Assembly: GCA_018389105.1 (NCBI GenBank)
Contig: JACATO010000091.1
Location: forward strand, 806,001 to 870,000
Length of the DNA: 64,000 bases
Direction: 5' to 3'
DNA from: Nautilus pompilius
Taxonomy: Eukaryota > Mollusca > Cephalopoda > Nautilida > Nautilidae
In this document: piece by piece, positions 1 through 11,800 of the stretch
Position numbering within the stretch: the stretch's first letter is position 1
How the letters are laid out: each line of letters starts with the position of its first letter
Made by a program: the position numbers and the translations under genes
Notes under the pieces: generated by a model
The model's database searches: none
Seen by the model: only the letters and a program-made list of their open reading frames with translations
What the model was told of the DNA's origin: nothing

Positions 1-1749
1 AAAACTTGCCCTAACAAGATGATTATTTACCACCACGGGGTTAACCGCTTGCAAGGTTCCTCTCCTCACTTATAAAAATGCTGGATAGATTTAATTTCTG
101 AGGTCAGATGACTGATTACAGATTATAGTTACTGAGGTGACTGACTCGTTACAGGTTTTGGTTTTGTATTTCCTCCACACTTTTGCTACCATTCCAATGA
201 GGAAATAAAAGAAGAGACAGCTGTGGGGGTCTTCCAGCTAATCAACTGGCCAAAGCTGAGGAAAGTTTATCTTGAGAGAATGTCACTGAGGTATGTCCTT
301 GGACAGGTGGAAGAGTGACAGCAACAGCGCAGCTCCACCAGCTCCATTTATGGCAGCTAATTCTACATGTTAGTATGAAAATTCCAGCCAACTGATATAC
401 ATATTAAGTGGTCTGCAAAGTGCATGTCAACCCTGATTGGTTTGGTATTAGGTGGGCTAAGGACAGAATAAAATGCTGGCCATGGTTTTTGCCTTGGCTA
501 GTCACATAGACATCAATAAGACAAGTGGCAAACACCAGTTGAAGACAAGGAGTAAATTAAAAAGTTAGTGAGCCCTTAACCGTAGCTGAGTGTGTAAGCA
601 AACAGTAATCAGAAAGTTAATCCCTCCCCCTTTATAGTATAGCAGTGATATCACAGGACTGCCAGACTGGGTACATACTGTTATTGATGGCCAACTGGTT
701 GTGTTCTTAGAGCAAGTGAATAAGCAGATAACTCACTTTATCTAGATGCTTTACATGCAGTAAAAATAGCATATAAAATTAGTGCTCAGCTGATGGGAAA
801 TAAAGTAGATATCATAGGTCCTAGTGATACAGAAAAATGGCAAATGCTCCTGTATCCCAAGAGCAGCTTAAAGCCCTTAACATGGATAATGGGACAGCAG
901 CAGATTCAATAAAACTGGAGTAAAATTGAAAATACAGTTAAAACAGATGGAATAATCAGACCTATACACTTAGCTTTACTTGGTGTCGATCTTGGGCTCT
1001 GAGCCCTGCTCTCAGGGGGTATGGGAAAGTTGTCTTAACACAGAACCTTTCAATGATGGCAGGGACTCTGGAAAAACCCAAAAGCCTGTTGTTCAGACGA
1101 CTACTCCTCTGACATGCGCTGGTAAACAGTTCACTCGGTGTTCCCATGAGGGAAAATAAGCATAAATAGGAAATGATAGGTTGCCCAAGATGATTCACGC
1201 GTAAGAGAGACTGGACAACACGGCTTCTTTACCTGTTAGCAGCATAAATACCTGGGGAGGGGGGGGACCTAGTCCTAACTTTTGAATCAAGGAATTAAAC
1301 ATCATCAGCGCAGACTAAGTCTGTACTGGCACAGTTCTGGGTCCATCTCTCGAGTTCCTGGACTTCTCTACTCGGCAGGCAGCTTAGAGCAACAAGACAA
1401 CAATTCCATCCACGGCCGAGTATAATGTCCACGCTATGAAGATGAGATATTTTCTTTGAATTGCTGTCAGAAAATAAAACGCATTTAGCTTCTCTTTTAC
1501 AAACAAAAATTAGAAAAGTTTACATTTGTTTTTATTGAAAATTGTGAAGGGAAATTATTGTAGATGGGGGGACTTTTATAAATCCAGGTGTGGATCGTTT
1601 ATTCCACAGTGACAACGATGTCCAGTGCCTCACTGACACCGTCTGGACCTCATAAAGACCGAGACTCCGTAATAACCGGGGGGGGAGAGAGAGAACCTTC
1701 AAGTTTCCTTCTTCATCACTTGTTTTCCCAAATCACAGTCCCACCTTTT
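1..1749. other. Spacer, no gene recognised
   Basis: I read both strands and found no protein family, RNA gene or repeat. Open frames are under 80 codons and carry no recognisable motif. Near 1250-1268 there is a short G-rich run. Exons of a gene extending leftward out of the window could be hidden here. Confidence 0.4.
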
Positions 1750-2097
1750 CGTTATCACCTGCAGGGGGCCACACCAGCGTCAGCGCCATCTTCGTTATCA
1801 CCTGCAGGGGGCCCACACCAGCGTCAGCGCCATCTTCGTTATCACCTGCAGGGGGCCACACCAGCGTCAGCGCCATCTTCGTTATCACCTGCAGGGGGCC
1901 ACACCAGCGTCAGCGCCATCTTCGTTATCACCTGCAGGGGGCCACACCAGCGTCAGCGCCATCTTCGTTATCACCTGCAGGGGGCGCCACACCAGCGTCA
2001 GCGCCATCTTCGTTATCACCTGCAGGGGGCCACACCAGCGTCAGCGCCATCTTCGTTATCACCTGCAGGGGGCCCACACCAGCGTCAGCGCCATCTT
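1750..2097. repeat. 43-bp minisatellite, 8 copies
   Basis: Eight head-to-tail copies of a 43-45 bp unit begin at about 1750, 1793, 1837, 1880, 1923, 1966, 2011 and 2054. The copies are nearly identical and differ mainly by one or two extra bases after the G-run. Each unit contains CCTGCAGGGGGC, which matches the core of the vertebrate CTCF motif at all but one position, and GCGCCATCTT, a YY1-like motif. The sixth unit reads AGGGGGCGCC, even closer to CTCF. A plus-strand open frame runs through the array, but it is a by-product of the repetition and I do not call it a gene. The array abuts a CpG-rich block on its right. Confidence 0.9.
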
Positions 2098-2707
2098 ACG
2101 TCTCTCTCCGCCTCCAACTAAGAACCTGATACTTACCCGGTAATTCCTCCGCACCCTGACCAGAGCCCTGCTCCCAGGGACATTAACCCTTTCCCCTGAT
2201 GTCTGCAATTCCACCGACAGCCGGGCCCACCCAGTAATGGCGCCGTGTCCTCTCTGCCGATACTTCGGTCGCCTCGCCATCAACCAAGGCTCTCCCAGAA
2301 TTGGTCCCACTACCGTCTGCCCAACCGACTCCTCGCGGGAGTGAAAATACCCCCCCCCCCCGGACAGGAGAGAGGGGGGGGGATATTCGGATAGCCGGGA
2401 ATGATATCGATATCATTATTAGAATAATATCATGCGTGCGAATTGAGCAGAACCAAGATGCTGCGAGATAAGCGAAACTGGAGTAAACGGGGGCACAGAA
2501 GGGGAACCCGATGGAGGGAGACCAGACGACAGTTGCCGCGTTATGCCATATCCATGGATATCGCCACCATTAGCCACCATTCCGACCGATCGGAAGATGC
2601 AGACGACATTCTAGCGGAGGAAAGCTGGTGGATCCGGTGCCGCCTTCTGTCTCCAGATCCACGTGTGAACCTTTCTCGGATTTTCCCACGGAGATCGCTG
2701 CCAGACG

Positions 2708-2721
2708 GTATCCATGGCAAC
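2708..2721 (+). promoter_or_regulatory. Near-consensus RFX X-box
   Basis: GTATCCATGGCAAC fits the X-box pattern (GTNRCC, 2-base spacer, RGYAAC) with one mismatch in the left arm. It lies 176 bp left of a perfect copy. RFX factors bind such sites, often at ciliary gene promoters. Confidence 0.4.
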
Positions 2722-2883
2722 AGCGTTCGCGGGCCGTTCGTGGTTTTGGGCGGCCGTTAGTCCGTGGTTTTAATCTGGGAAACAGATTTTAAAAGGGGAA
2801 AAAAAAATCCCTTATTTTAGTATTTATTGTCATTTGTGTTGTTAGTTATCCGTTACGTGGCCGAGGCGACGCGCGAACAAGAC

Positions 2884-2897
2884 GTCACCATGGCAAC
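2884..2897 (+). promoter_or_regulatory. Perfect RFX X-box
   Basis: GTCACCATGGCAAC fits GTNRCC-NN-RGYAAC exactly. It overlaps an ACGTCA half-CRE that begins at 2882. A perfect X-box inside a CpG-rich block suggests a promoter controlled by an RFX-family factor, but the target gene is not visible. Confidence 0.5.
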
Positions 2898-3660
2898 CGG
2901 CTCGTAACGGGGCCGCCGCGTTTTAGAATGTATTTGTCTGGTCTGAGGTTCGTTTCGTTTATCGCTTTTCTCTCTGAGAATCGTCGGGCAGAACCGTTAA
3001 TTCCGCCTGTCTCCCTCCCCTCTGGTTACCCCGGGTCTACGAGGAGGGAGAGGGAGAGGAAGAGACGGAGAGGGAGAGAGAGAGGGGGAGAGAGACGCCG
3101 GTTTAATGGCCGTTGGCCGGTCGGTGGGTTGGCTCCATTCAAACCCAGCTCCCTTGTGTTTTCGACGGTGGGTCTGCAGGACCGACCTCGGAGGGTAAGG
3201 GAGCAGCCCTGGCTCCTCTGTCCCCTTACACCGCCGGTTAGTTCTGTCGGTGCAGATATCCAGAAATTGTCCACCATTTACTACCTAACCGCTGTAGGTT
3301 TTATCTTACAGCAGAATAATAGGGGGTCTGGCCTCTTAGAGTCGGAACCCCTTTGGTGGGGGGCCCCTTCTGAATTTCGGGAATATGCAGATGCTAATCA
3401 GAGTCTGGTGACTCACAAACAGTTGTGGAGCTAAGCCAGTAGGGGAGACAGCGCAGAGTCTACTAGCAGACGACCAGAGTTGTTAGGCACAGGTGGGTGT
3501 AGGGTTAATAGGCGAGAGAGAGCAGAAATGGCGCGAGTTCGGTACATCTGCTTTACCTGCGGAATGGAATTCTGCTCCTCAGCTTCCAGACTGCAGATCA
3601 GAGCTGACCTGACATCAGAAGAACTACAAGTGATGGACTATTAGGGGCCGTGGAAGGAAC

Positions 3661-4929
3661 GGAGGATTCGGGGCTCCCTTACCTCGCTCGGCCAGCTAAC
3701 TCACCCAGTGCGGGATGTGGAGCAGAAGCCTCGAGGATAGATTCTCACAGGGAGTTGGAGAGGGGACAAACCCCCTGTAGGGTCTGGATATTCGCCATTC
3801 CGCCAGATGAAGGGGTAGCAGCAGCGCATTCCTGCCAACCTCCTCGAACCTTTCGTGCAATGTCACCTGCTTGTGGTGTTCTGGCTGCTCTTCGCATCCC
3901 CTCCTGCTGTGTAAAAGACCTCGGCTCAGGAAATCTAATAAACCCAGCTGAATTCTTCTTCTTCTTCACTATCGAATGGCTGTAAGTTAATAACATTCTC
4001 CATTAGATTAGTTTTAGGTCTGTGAAAATAATTGACCTTTTGTGGTACATCTACAGTGTAACCAGACTCTGTGTGACTCGCTGGACATTCGGAGTTTCTA
4101 CAATTAGAAAAGAAGATAAACCGGTCCCTGCTGCAATAGCTCCTCAACAAGTGGGTGCACCCTGATCTCCACTAACCCGTGTCACTACTTCATTTAATAT
4201 TTTGGTAAAAACCACTGTTCTCGTGTTGAGCCCAGCTCAAGAGTCCTGCTCGCTCTGTGTTGCTATGAAAATCTTTCACATGTCGCATCTTCAAATATCA
4301 TTGATGGAAATAGTTTGGTCCATCTATTTTTAAGTGTGGATTTCCTTACCCTGTGCCACTCATCAGCCAGAAAAAACTCTGCATTTCTGATATTGAATTG
4401 CTCTTTTAAATCCCTCTCCTCTGCCTGTAGAACAATAATTAACAAGCTGGTGCTTGAATATTCTCCTGTTTACTCTCGAATGGTCTCGTAACACCCTGAT
4501 CCACGGGTTGGAATAATGAAGTAAATTTGGGAGATAACTACGTGGGCAAAACATTATCAGCATCCATCTGTTCAACAGGTTGGTGTGCTGAGCAGTTAGC
4601 TAAGGGAAGGACAATTTTACAATCAGCTGCCAGCCTGATGTTATGACAAATCTCAGGTTAAGATTTATGGTTAAACTAATCTAAGATTATTTTTTGAGTG
4701 ATTGAAGACTGTCAGGTAGCCTTGTAGATTACAGAAAAAACTTTAATCCCTTTAGGTGAGTGCCTGCAGCATTGATGCCAACCCTAATGCAAGAGTTATA
4801 GGAAAGTTATTAGAATAATACAGATTCCATCACTTCTCACTTTTTAATTTTTCAATGAAATGTAAGTTGCACTTTTGGCTTCCTGGAGTAGGCTTTTGTT
4901 TGGGGTTTGTTCATGGCAGATTTTCCTTT
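3661..4929. other. Spacer, nothing recognised
   Basis: Mixed-composition DNA with short open frames only. I see no protein motif or repeat on either strand. Confidence 0.4.
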
Positions 4930-7030
4930 CTGTATTTATTGAGACTTCAATATCATCACAGAGGATAGTACCCTCTGTGATAAATTTGGTCTGAAATCTG
5001 TCTTATTTTTCCTTACCTGGCTAAAGATGTGCTCACTGTCAGCATTGCTGTGTAGTATTAGAAAAATTCCTATCATAAGTACAGGTAGCACTTTGCATTT
5101 AATATTTCCTTTTGCTGTCTTAAGTTGTGATATCAAATGCAATGCTTCATCAATTCTTTCTGACTGCAGTATATCATCTGTTAGACTATCTATTTGATAA
5201 TTAATTCTGCCTGTTAGTCATCACCAGTAACATTTTCTGAATCTAGAACTTTAATTGGTTTCAGGAGAATAGATAGGGAATCTAGATACAAAGTATTCCA
5301 CTGATGAGAATCTTGCTGTTCTTCTCATAAGCTATGTCCACAACTTCATTCTCAAGAAATTCATGTTCTAAATGAAAAGTCTTGAGAATGTTGCTGCATG
5401 AATTGCAATAAAAGTTTCTCACTTCTCTGTAGAAAGATGTCACAATCTCAGAAATCTGTCTTCCAGCACCACTCTCTTCCTTGATATACTGCTTGGTTTT
5501 AGATCCTATTTCTATATCCTGTTCTTTTTGGTTTTGTCTCCTTTCAACATCAATACTGAAAATGTCTTTTGCATCAGCCACCGCCTTAGGAAATAAAAAT
5601 CTGACTTACAATTCTGTTAGTATTCCCTGTATAATTCTTCTCGTTTTATGTATTTGAGGAGCTTATTCTTTGAAAGCCAAATTAGCTTTGTCAAATATGG
5701 ACAAAAGTTTTACCCCCCCCCAAAAAAAATAAAAGGTAGAGTTTTGCAGAGGGATCATTTGTTTTGAATTTTCTTTATCCTAGAATCACCATGTTGAGAG
5801 GAATCTTGAGTTGAGGTTTGCTTCTTGAAAGAGACCTGTTTAACCGACAGACCTTTATATTTTCCTTGGACTTGAGTGGAGAGGCACGTCCTCTTTTTGT
5901 GGCTTGGTCTCATGGTGGTGCATTGACCTTTGAAGATCTAGACTTAACCTTTTTGCTGGTGTCTTTTAGAGACGTAATATTCCTTCATTGGAATTCACAT
6001 CTCTAACATTCTATTCATGCATTCTTCTAATGACAGCCACGTAGTAGCCACATGTTTAATAACCTTCTTTACCTTAAGTCTATATTTCTGTTGGAGAACT
6101 TGCAGCTCATGTTGTTTTTTTAGAACTTTTATCTAAATATAAGTAACAGTCAATCAAAAATTCTTCACTGTTGTATTGCAGAACCTTTGCTCCTTTCTGG
6201 GCAGCAGGATCAATTAAATGGCAAGGACATCCTTGTATATGAATGCTAGGATTATTCCTCAAAATGAATCCAGCTACATTTTTGTCTCCCCCATCTTGAC
6301 TGTTGGATTATCTGAGCCAAAGAAACACACAATATTCACATGCTAAAATAATTTTTAGTCAGCTTATCATCAATAATATTGAAAATATTTTCTCCTGTTG
6401 AGCTACCATTACTTCTCTGCATAGATGACAATACAGTTCTTACTCTTCCCATTTCAGCATCAAAATATCATTCCACCACTGGATATAACTGAAAACTTCC
6501 ACCATTATTGCTTCAGTCAGTACTTAAAGAAAATGGACTCACTTTTAGTTAATCTGCTAAAGACGTACTCTTTTCATCAGGTAGTGCCACATCCATACAG
6601 TGATGCCACTCGAGAGTCTAGAAACATTTTCTTAACCAATGGTTTGGCATGATCAGCTGATGAAAGTGGCAGGTTATGTTCAATCAGAAAGTTAGTAAAT
6701 AAAACCTCTGCATTGGTAACTGAATGCTGATTGTCAGTTCTTTGCTGGAAAAATGAGATATTTTTACTTGACAATTATTTTTGCACGTTCCATGATCTTT
6801 TTGGCAGACATGTTTCAAACATTCATGTGGCTGCCATGAACAATGCTAAAATTCACATTGCACAGCATACAAAACACATGGTTATCTCCAAGATGTGAAG
6901 ACTTGATGCACAGCCACTCGTTGCCGTATTCTGTTTTATACCTCCATAGAACACAAGGTTTTTTGTTGATAATTTTGACTCCATGCATGTACGTTTCACC
7001 ATTTTGAAGGGTGAAATGCATCATGGAATT
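4930..7030 (-). mobile_element. Decayed hAT-superfamily transposase
   Basis: Read on the minus strand in several frames, this is an old hAT transposase. A BED-like zinc-finger start lies at about 7000-6815, with C-x2-C in CMLCNVNFSIVHG. Next, at 6774-6577, comes a conserved stretch containing AEVLFTNFLIEHNLPL, SADHAKPLVKKMF and YGCGTT. The catalytic-region motif FGSDN is near 6310. Near 5330-5290 the reading KFSSVEYF-VSRFP can be followed in the frames. The C-terminal dimerisation segment lies at 5142-4936, with ILHSNADSEHIFSQVRK. The reading frame is broken many times by stops and frameshifts, so it cannot make an active enzyme. I could not place the terminal inverted repeats. Family assignment is by remembered motifs, not by a search. 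Confidence 0.8.
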
Positions 7031-7199
7031 TGTTATTCAGTTATGTGATGTTAGCAGTGCAACATTGTTACGTCCCATGCCAGAGATATTCTAGGAACAA
7101 CATTATCTCTCTCTGCTCTACTGATCGGTTGTGGTTTGTGAGTTACTAATTTTTGGCTGTATAAAGTCTTAAAACATTTAAAGATTTTAAAAAGTAATG
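7031..7199. other. Short spacer between two transposon remnants
   Basis: About 170 bp between the hAT and Tigger-like remnants with no recognisable coding. It may contain an end of either element, but no inverted repeat stands out. Confidence 0.3.
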
Positions 7200-7990
7200 T
7201 GAGAAACGGTTGTTGGTGCTGCTAGGGCAGAATTGTACCTTGTAATATGTCATTTGACACTGAAAATGGTTATTGATGCAATTTTTTTTAAAAATCCTAA
7301 TATTTAATAGGACAATTGTAATGGGAGAATATGGTCTTAAAAATCATAAAGATTCCACCAAAATTATAATGGTTGGCATCTCTGCATGTAAGGACTGTAA
7401 GCCTATCCTCCACCTTTCCATGTGCAGCAGATCTTACGAGATAAACACATCCAATACACACCAGTCTCGTTAGCATTATATATTAGTTCAGGACCAAGTT
7501 TCTCATCATTCACTAACATATGAAAACCAGTAACAGAGGTCTCAGCTTTCTCTCCATGAGCACTAACATATGGATGCCATATTTATTCTTACATTGATGT
7601 AACCACCTTTGCTAGTGTAAACATTCCTGACTCAGTTTCATTTCTTTGTGATCCACTCTGGCTTGTTCCATAAGCATTGGACCAGAAACAGAAATATTTC
7701 TCTATAGTGTTGCAAAAACCACTCTTACAATATCTTATCATGCATGGCTGATTTTGCTTGATGCAGTGTCTTACGCACATGGTCATCTTTGCACGAGTCA
7801 TTCTGAGCATTAAACTTAAATATGTTTCTTTAGGTCATAAATTGTGGAATTTCCCACACCATACTCTTCACATAAACGACATACTGACAAGCCCTTTTCT
7901 AGTCTTGAGCTTTTCCACTTTCTTATTAATTATAAGAGATTTCTGCTTATACTTTTGACCACTGGCTTTGAGGTGCCATTATGCACTTTC
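7200..7990 (-). mobile_element. Decayed Tigger/pogo (Jerky-like) transposase
   Basis: On the minus strand, the region 7985-7800 reads as the DNA-binding start of a pogo-type transposase, with KGLSVCRLCEEYGVGNSTIY. A CENP-B-type helix-turn-helix follows at 7700-7590, with MEQARVDHKEMKLSQE. The start of the DDE domain lies near 7480-7390, with LIYNANETGVYW and, in another frame, VEDRLTVLTC. Frames change repeatedly and stops interrupt it. Only the N-terminal half of a normal roughly 500-residue transposase is visible. These motifs are characteristic of Tigger and the domesticated Jerky/CENP-B relatives. The decay argues against domestication here. Confidence 0.8.
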
Positions 7991-8117
7991 CTTAGTGAGA
8001 GCCATAGCAAAGGTTAAATATAGTGCACACAACTCTGTAAACAAGAGATTGTAGCATCAAATCAAATCAGCTGGCAGCAGACAGGACCCAGACTCACAAG
8101 TGGTAAGACTGTCAACT

Positions 8118-8230
8118 CCTTGTCTATTCTTAGATGAGTGTAACCAACCTTGTGAGTACAAATATTCTTGACTCGTGGTATACTCTGGTTTGCTCCATAG
8201 GCACTGTACCAGATATGGAATACGGCCAGA
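8118..8230 (-). repeat. Diverged second copy of a Tigger-like segment
   Basis: This segment resembles 7590-7700 over about 110 bp: both carry a stretch reading like ATGAGTGTAACCAACCTT and GCTCCATAGGCACTG with changes. It is either an internal duplication within the decayed element or part of a second insertion. Confidence 0.5.
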
Positions 8231-8765
8231 TATGTCTTAGCGCACCATCTGGATTCCAGGTGATTTTCTGAATTGGAAATAAAATTTTGGGTACCAAATT
8301 TCCAAACCTAGCAGTTTCTAAACTTAGAATTCCAATTTACGATGTCAGACTATTTAATTTTTTAAATTTGACATTTAATCATTCTTTCTTGATTTATATT
8401 TAAGAAAACGTTTCTTTCTATAAAAAGCTTCTTCATGGTTGGAAAGTTGAATAAGATGACTGTTTACTTGGATTTCAATCTTTCCATTTGTATGCCAGCT
8501 GGAGATGTATTTGTGGCTGACCAAACTAATTTACTTCCTTTTCTCTCGTTTTCAGGAAATTTGCTTCTGTCTGTTTTATTTTCTTACTAACAGTACTAAT
8601 TGATTCATAATTTGTTACGTCTGACCGACACAAATTCAGAATTCAAGGCTGTTTATTTGGTAGATAATGGGACAGGATTCATTAAAATATTGGACATAAA
8701 TTTGTAATTTTATCGTTAATAAATGATATGGCTTAAATTCTGTATTGTGTCCAGTTGTAGACTGA
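8231..8765. other. Spacer before the satellite array
   Basis: AT-rich DNA without recognised coding content. If the 3' splice site at 8770-8793 is real, this is the end of an intron on the plus strand. Confidence 0.35.
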
Positions 8766-8769
8766 CCTG

Positions 8770-8884
8770 TACTAACAGATATTTTTTCACTAGTATCTCA
8801 GTTGTGAAAGAAGATGAAACAGATTTGATGGTCATAAGACTGGTCACAACAAAGGAACTTGTGTTGTCACCTGCCAGAAATGTG
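8770..8884 (+). other. Candidate exon with strong 3' splice site
   Basis: TACTAAC (8770-8776, an ideal branch-point sequence) is followed by a T-rich tract and CACTAG ending at 8793. The following about 90 bases are open in one frame and read VVKEDETDLMVIRLVTTKE, then LSPARNVV. The segment ends at GTAAAGTGAGT, which offers two overlapping 5' splice sites. Its last 20 or so bases are the beginning of the first satellite monomer. I do not recognise the protein. This is either one exon of an unidentified plus-strand gene or the relic from which the satellite grew. Confidence 0.35.
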
Positions 8885-11800
8885 GTGGGTAAAGTGAGTC
8901 GAGCTGCGGTAAAGCAAACTAACCTGGACTAGGTGGCAGCTAGACTTTGGGACCAAGGCCAACCTGTCTGTATATGTGCAAATGGAGTATTCTGCCTTTC
9001 TGAAAGTTTTTTTACAACAATGGAGGATGTTGACAGAAATGGTCATATCTGCAACATTTTTCTGTGAACACTGCCCGTGTGGTATGTAATGGAAATTACC
9101 ATCTGTGACATCAGCCTGCAATAATTCCAGATTCAAATACTACCTGTCCACAAGTTACGTGCTTTAGCTAACTTATTCTACCCATTTATCGCGGCAGCAT
9201 TTTCTGCTGGACCCAGAGGGGAAAACGTTTGAATATAATTTTGTCAAGGAGTTAGAAGCTGTGGGCAGTTGAAAAGTCACAGCAAAATCTGAAGTTGTCA
9301 CCTGCCAGAAATGTGGTGGGTAAAGTGAGTCGAGCTGCGGTAAAGCAAACTAACCTGGACTAGGTGGCAGCTAGACTTTGGGACCAAGGCCAACCTGTCT
9401 GTATATGTGCAAATGGAGTATTCTGCCTTTCTGAAAGTTTTTACAACAATGGAGGATGTTGACAGAAATGGTCATATCTGCAACATTTTTCTGTGAACAC
9501 TGCGCCTTGTGGTATGTAATTGAAATTACCATCTGTGACATCAGCCTGCAATAATTCCAGATTCAAATACTACCTACCTGTCCACAAGTTAGTTACTTTA
9601 GCTAACTTATTCTACCCATTTATCGCGGCAGCATTTTCTGCTGGACCCAGAGGAAAAACGTTTGAAGATAATTTTGTCAAGGAGTTGGAAGCTGTGGGCA
9701 GTTGAAAAGTCACAGCAAATCTGAAGTTGTCACCTGCCAGAAATGTGGTGGGTAAAGTGAGTCGAGCTGCGGTAAAGCAAACTAACCTGGACTAGGTGGC
9801 AGCTAGACTTTGGGACCAAGGCCAACCTGTCTGTATATGTGCAAATGGAGTATTCTGCCTTTCTGAAAGTTTTTTACAACAATGGAGGATGTTGACAGAA
9901 ATGGTCATATCTGCAACATTTTTCTGTGAACAGTGCGTCCGTGGTATGTAATGGAAATTACAATCTGTGACATCAGCCTGCAATAATTCCAGATTCAAAT
10001 ACTACCTGTCCACAAGTTAGTTACTTTAGCCAACTTATTCTACCCATTTATCGCGGCAGCATTTTCTGCTGGACCCAGAGGGAAAACGTTTGAAGATAAT
10101 TTTGTCAAGGAGTTAGAAGCTGTGGGCAGTTGAAAAGTCACAGCAAAATCTGAAGTTGTCACCTGCCAGAAATGTGGTGGGTAAAGTGAGTCGAGCTGCG
10201 GTAAAGCAAACTAACCTGGACTAGGTGGCAGCTAGACTTTGGGACCAAGGCCAACCTGTCTGTATATGTGCAAATGGAGTATTCTGCCTTTCTGAAAGTT
10301 TTTTACAACAATGGAGGATGTTGACAGAAATGGTCATATCTGCAACATTTTTCTGTGAACACTGCGCCCGTGGTATGTAATGGAAATTACCATCTGTGAC
10401 ATCAGCCTGCAATAATTCCAGATTCAAATACTACCTGTCCACAAGTTAGTTACTTTAGCTAACTTATTCTACCCATTTATCGCGGCAGCATTTTCTGCTG
10501 GACCCAGAGGGAAAACGTTTGAATATAATTTTGTCAAGGAGTTAGAAGCTGTGGGCAGTTGAAAAGTCACAGCAAAATCTGAAGTTGTCACCTGCCAGAA
10601 ATGTGGTGGGTAAAGTGAGTCGAGCTGCGGTAAAGCAAACTAACCTGGACTAGGTGGCAGCTAGACTTTGGGACCAAGGCCAACCTGTCTGTATATGTGC
10701 AAATGGAGTATTCTGCCTTTCTGAAAGTTTTTACAACAATGGAGGATGTTGACAGAAATGGTCATATCTGCAACATTTTTCTGTGAACACTGCGCCCGTG
10801 GTATGTAATGGAAATTACCATCTGTGACATCAGCCTGCAATAATTCCAGATTCAAATACTACCTGTCCACAAGTTAGTTACTTTAGCTAACTTATTCTAC
10901 CCATTTATCGCGGCAGCATTTTCTGCTGGACCCAGAGGGAAAAACGTTTGAATATAATTTTGTCAAGGAGTTGGAAGCTGTGGGCAGTTGAAAAGTCACA
11001 GCAAAATCTGAAGTTGTCACCTGCCAGAAATGTGGTGGGTAAAGTGAGTCGAGCTGCGGTAAAGCAAACTAACCTGGACTAGGTGGCAGCTTGACTTTGG
11101 GACCAAGGCCAACCTGTCTGTATATGTGCAAATGGAGTATTCTGCCTTTCTGAAAGTTTTTACAACAATGGAGGATGTTGACAGAAATGGTCATATCTGC
11201 AACATTTTTCTGTGAACACTGCGCTTGTGGTATGTAATTGAAATTACCATCTGTGACATCAGCCTGCAATAATTCCAGATTCAAATACTACCTGTCCACA
11301 AGTTAGTTACTTTAGCTAACTTATTCTACCCATTTATCGCGGCAGCATTTTCTGCTGGACCCAGAGGGAAAAACGTTTGAAGATAATTTTGTCAAGGAGT
11401 TGGAAGCTGTGGGCAGTTGAAAAGTCACAGCAAAATCTGAAGTTGTCACCTGCCAGAAATGTGGTGGGTAAAGTGAGTCGAGCTGCGTAAAGCAAACTAA
11501 CCTGGACTAGGTGGCAGCTAGACTTTGGGACCAAGGCCAACCTGTCTGTATATGATGTGCAAATGGAGTATTCTGCCTTTCTGAAAGTTTTTTACAACAA
11601 TGGAGGATGTTGACAGAAATGGTCATATCTGCAACATTTTTCTGTGAACACTGCGCCTGTGGTATGTAATTGAAATTACCATCTGTGACATCAGCCTGCA
11701 ATAATTCCAGATTCAAATACTACCTGTCCACAAGTTAGTTACTTTAGCTAACTTATTCTACCCATTTATCGCGGCAGCATTTTCTGCTGGACCCAGAGGG

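Larger units (their letters stand above)
2098..3660. promoter_or_regulatory. CpG-rich promoter-like block
   Basis: This stretch is clearly richer in CpG and G+C than the AT-rich DNA on either side. It holds X-box motifs, an ACGTCA half-CRE and GA-rich tracts (3040-3100). This is how a CpG-island promoter usually looks in an invertebrate genome. I could not identify a first exon or the direction of transcription. The open frames in it (up to 168 codons) show no known domain and are best explained by the lower stop-codon density of GC-rich DNA. Confidence 0.45.

Noticed and set aside
1-960. Retroelement fragment at the left edge
   Set aside because: No reverse transcriptase, integrase or protease motif, and no terminal repeat could be found on either strand.
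1750-2097. CRISPR array
   Set aside because: Units are contiguous with no unique spacers, and the context is an animal genome. The same applies to the 54-bp and 429-bp arrays.
1588-2121. 177-codon frame over the 43-bp minisatellite
   Set aside because: Artefact of the tandem repeat. Extra single bases in some units change frame between copies.
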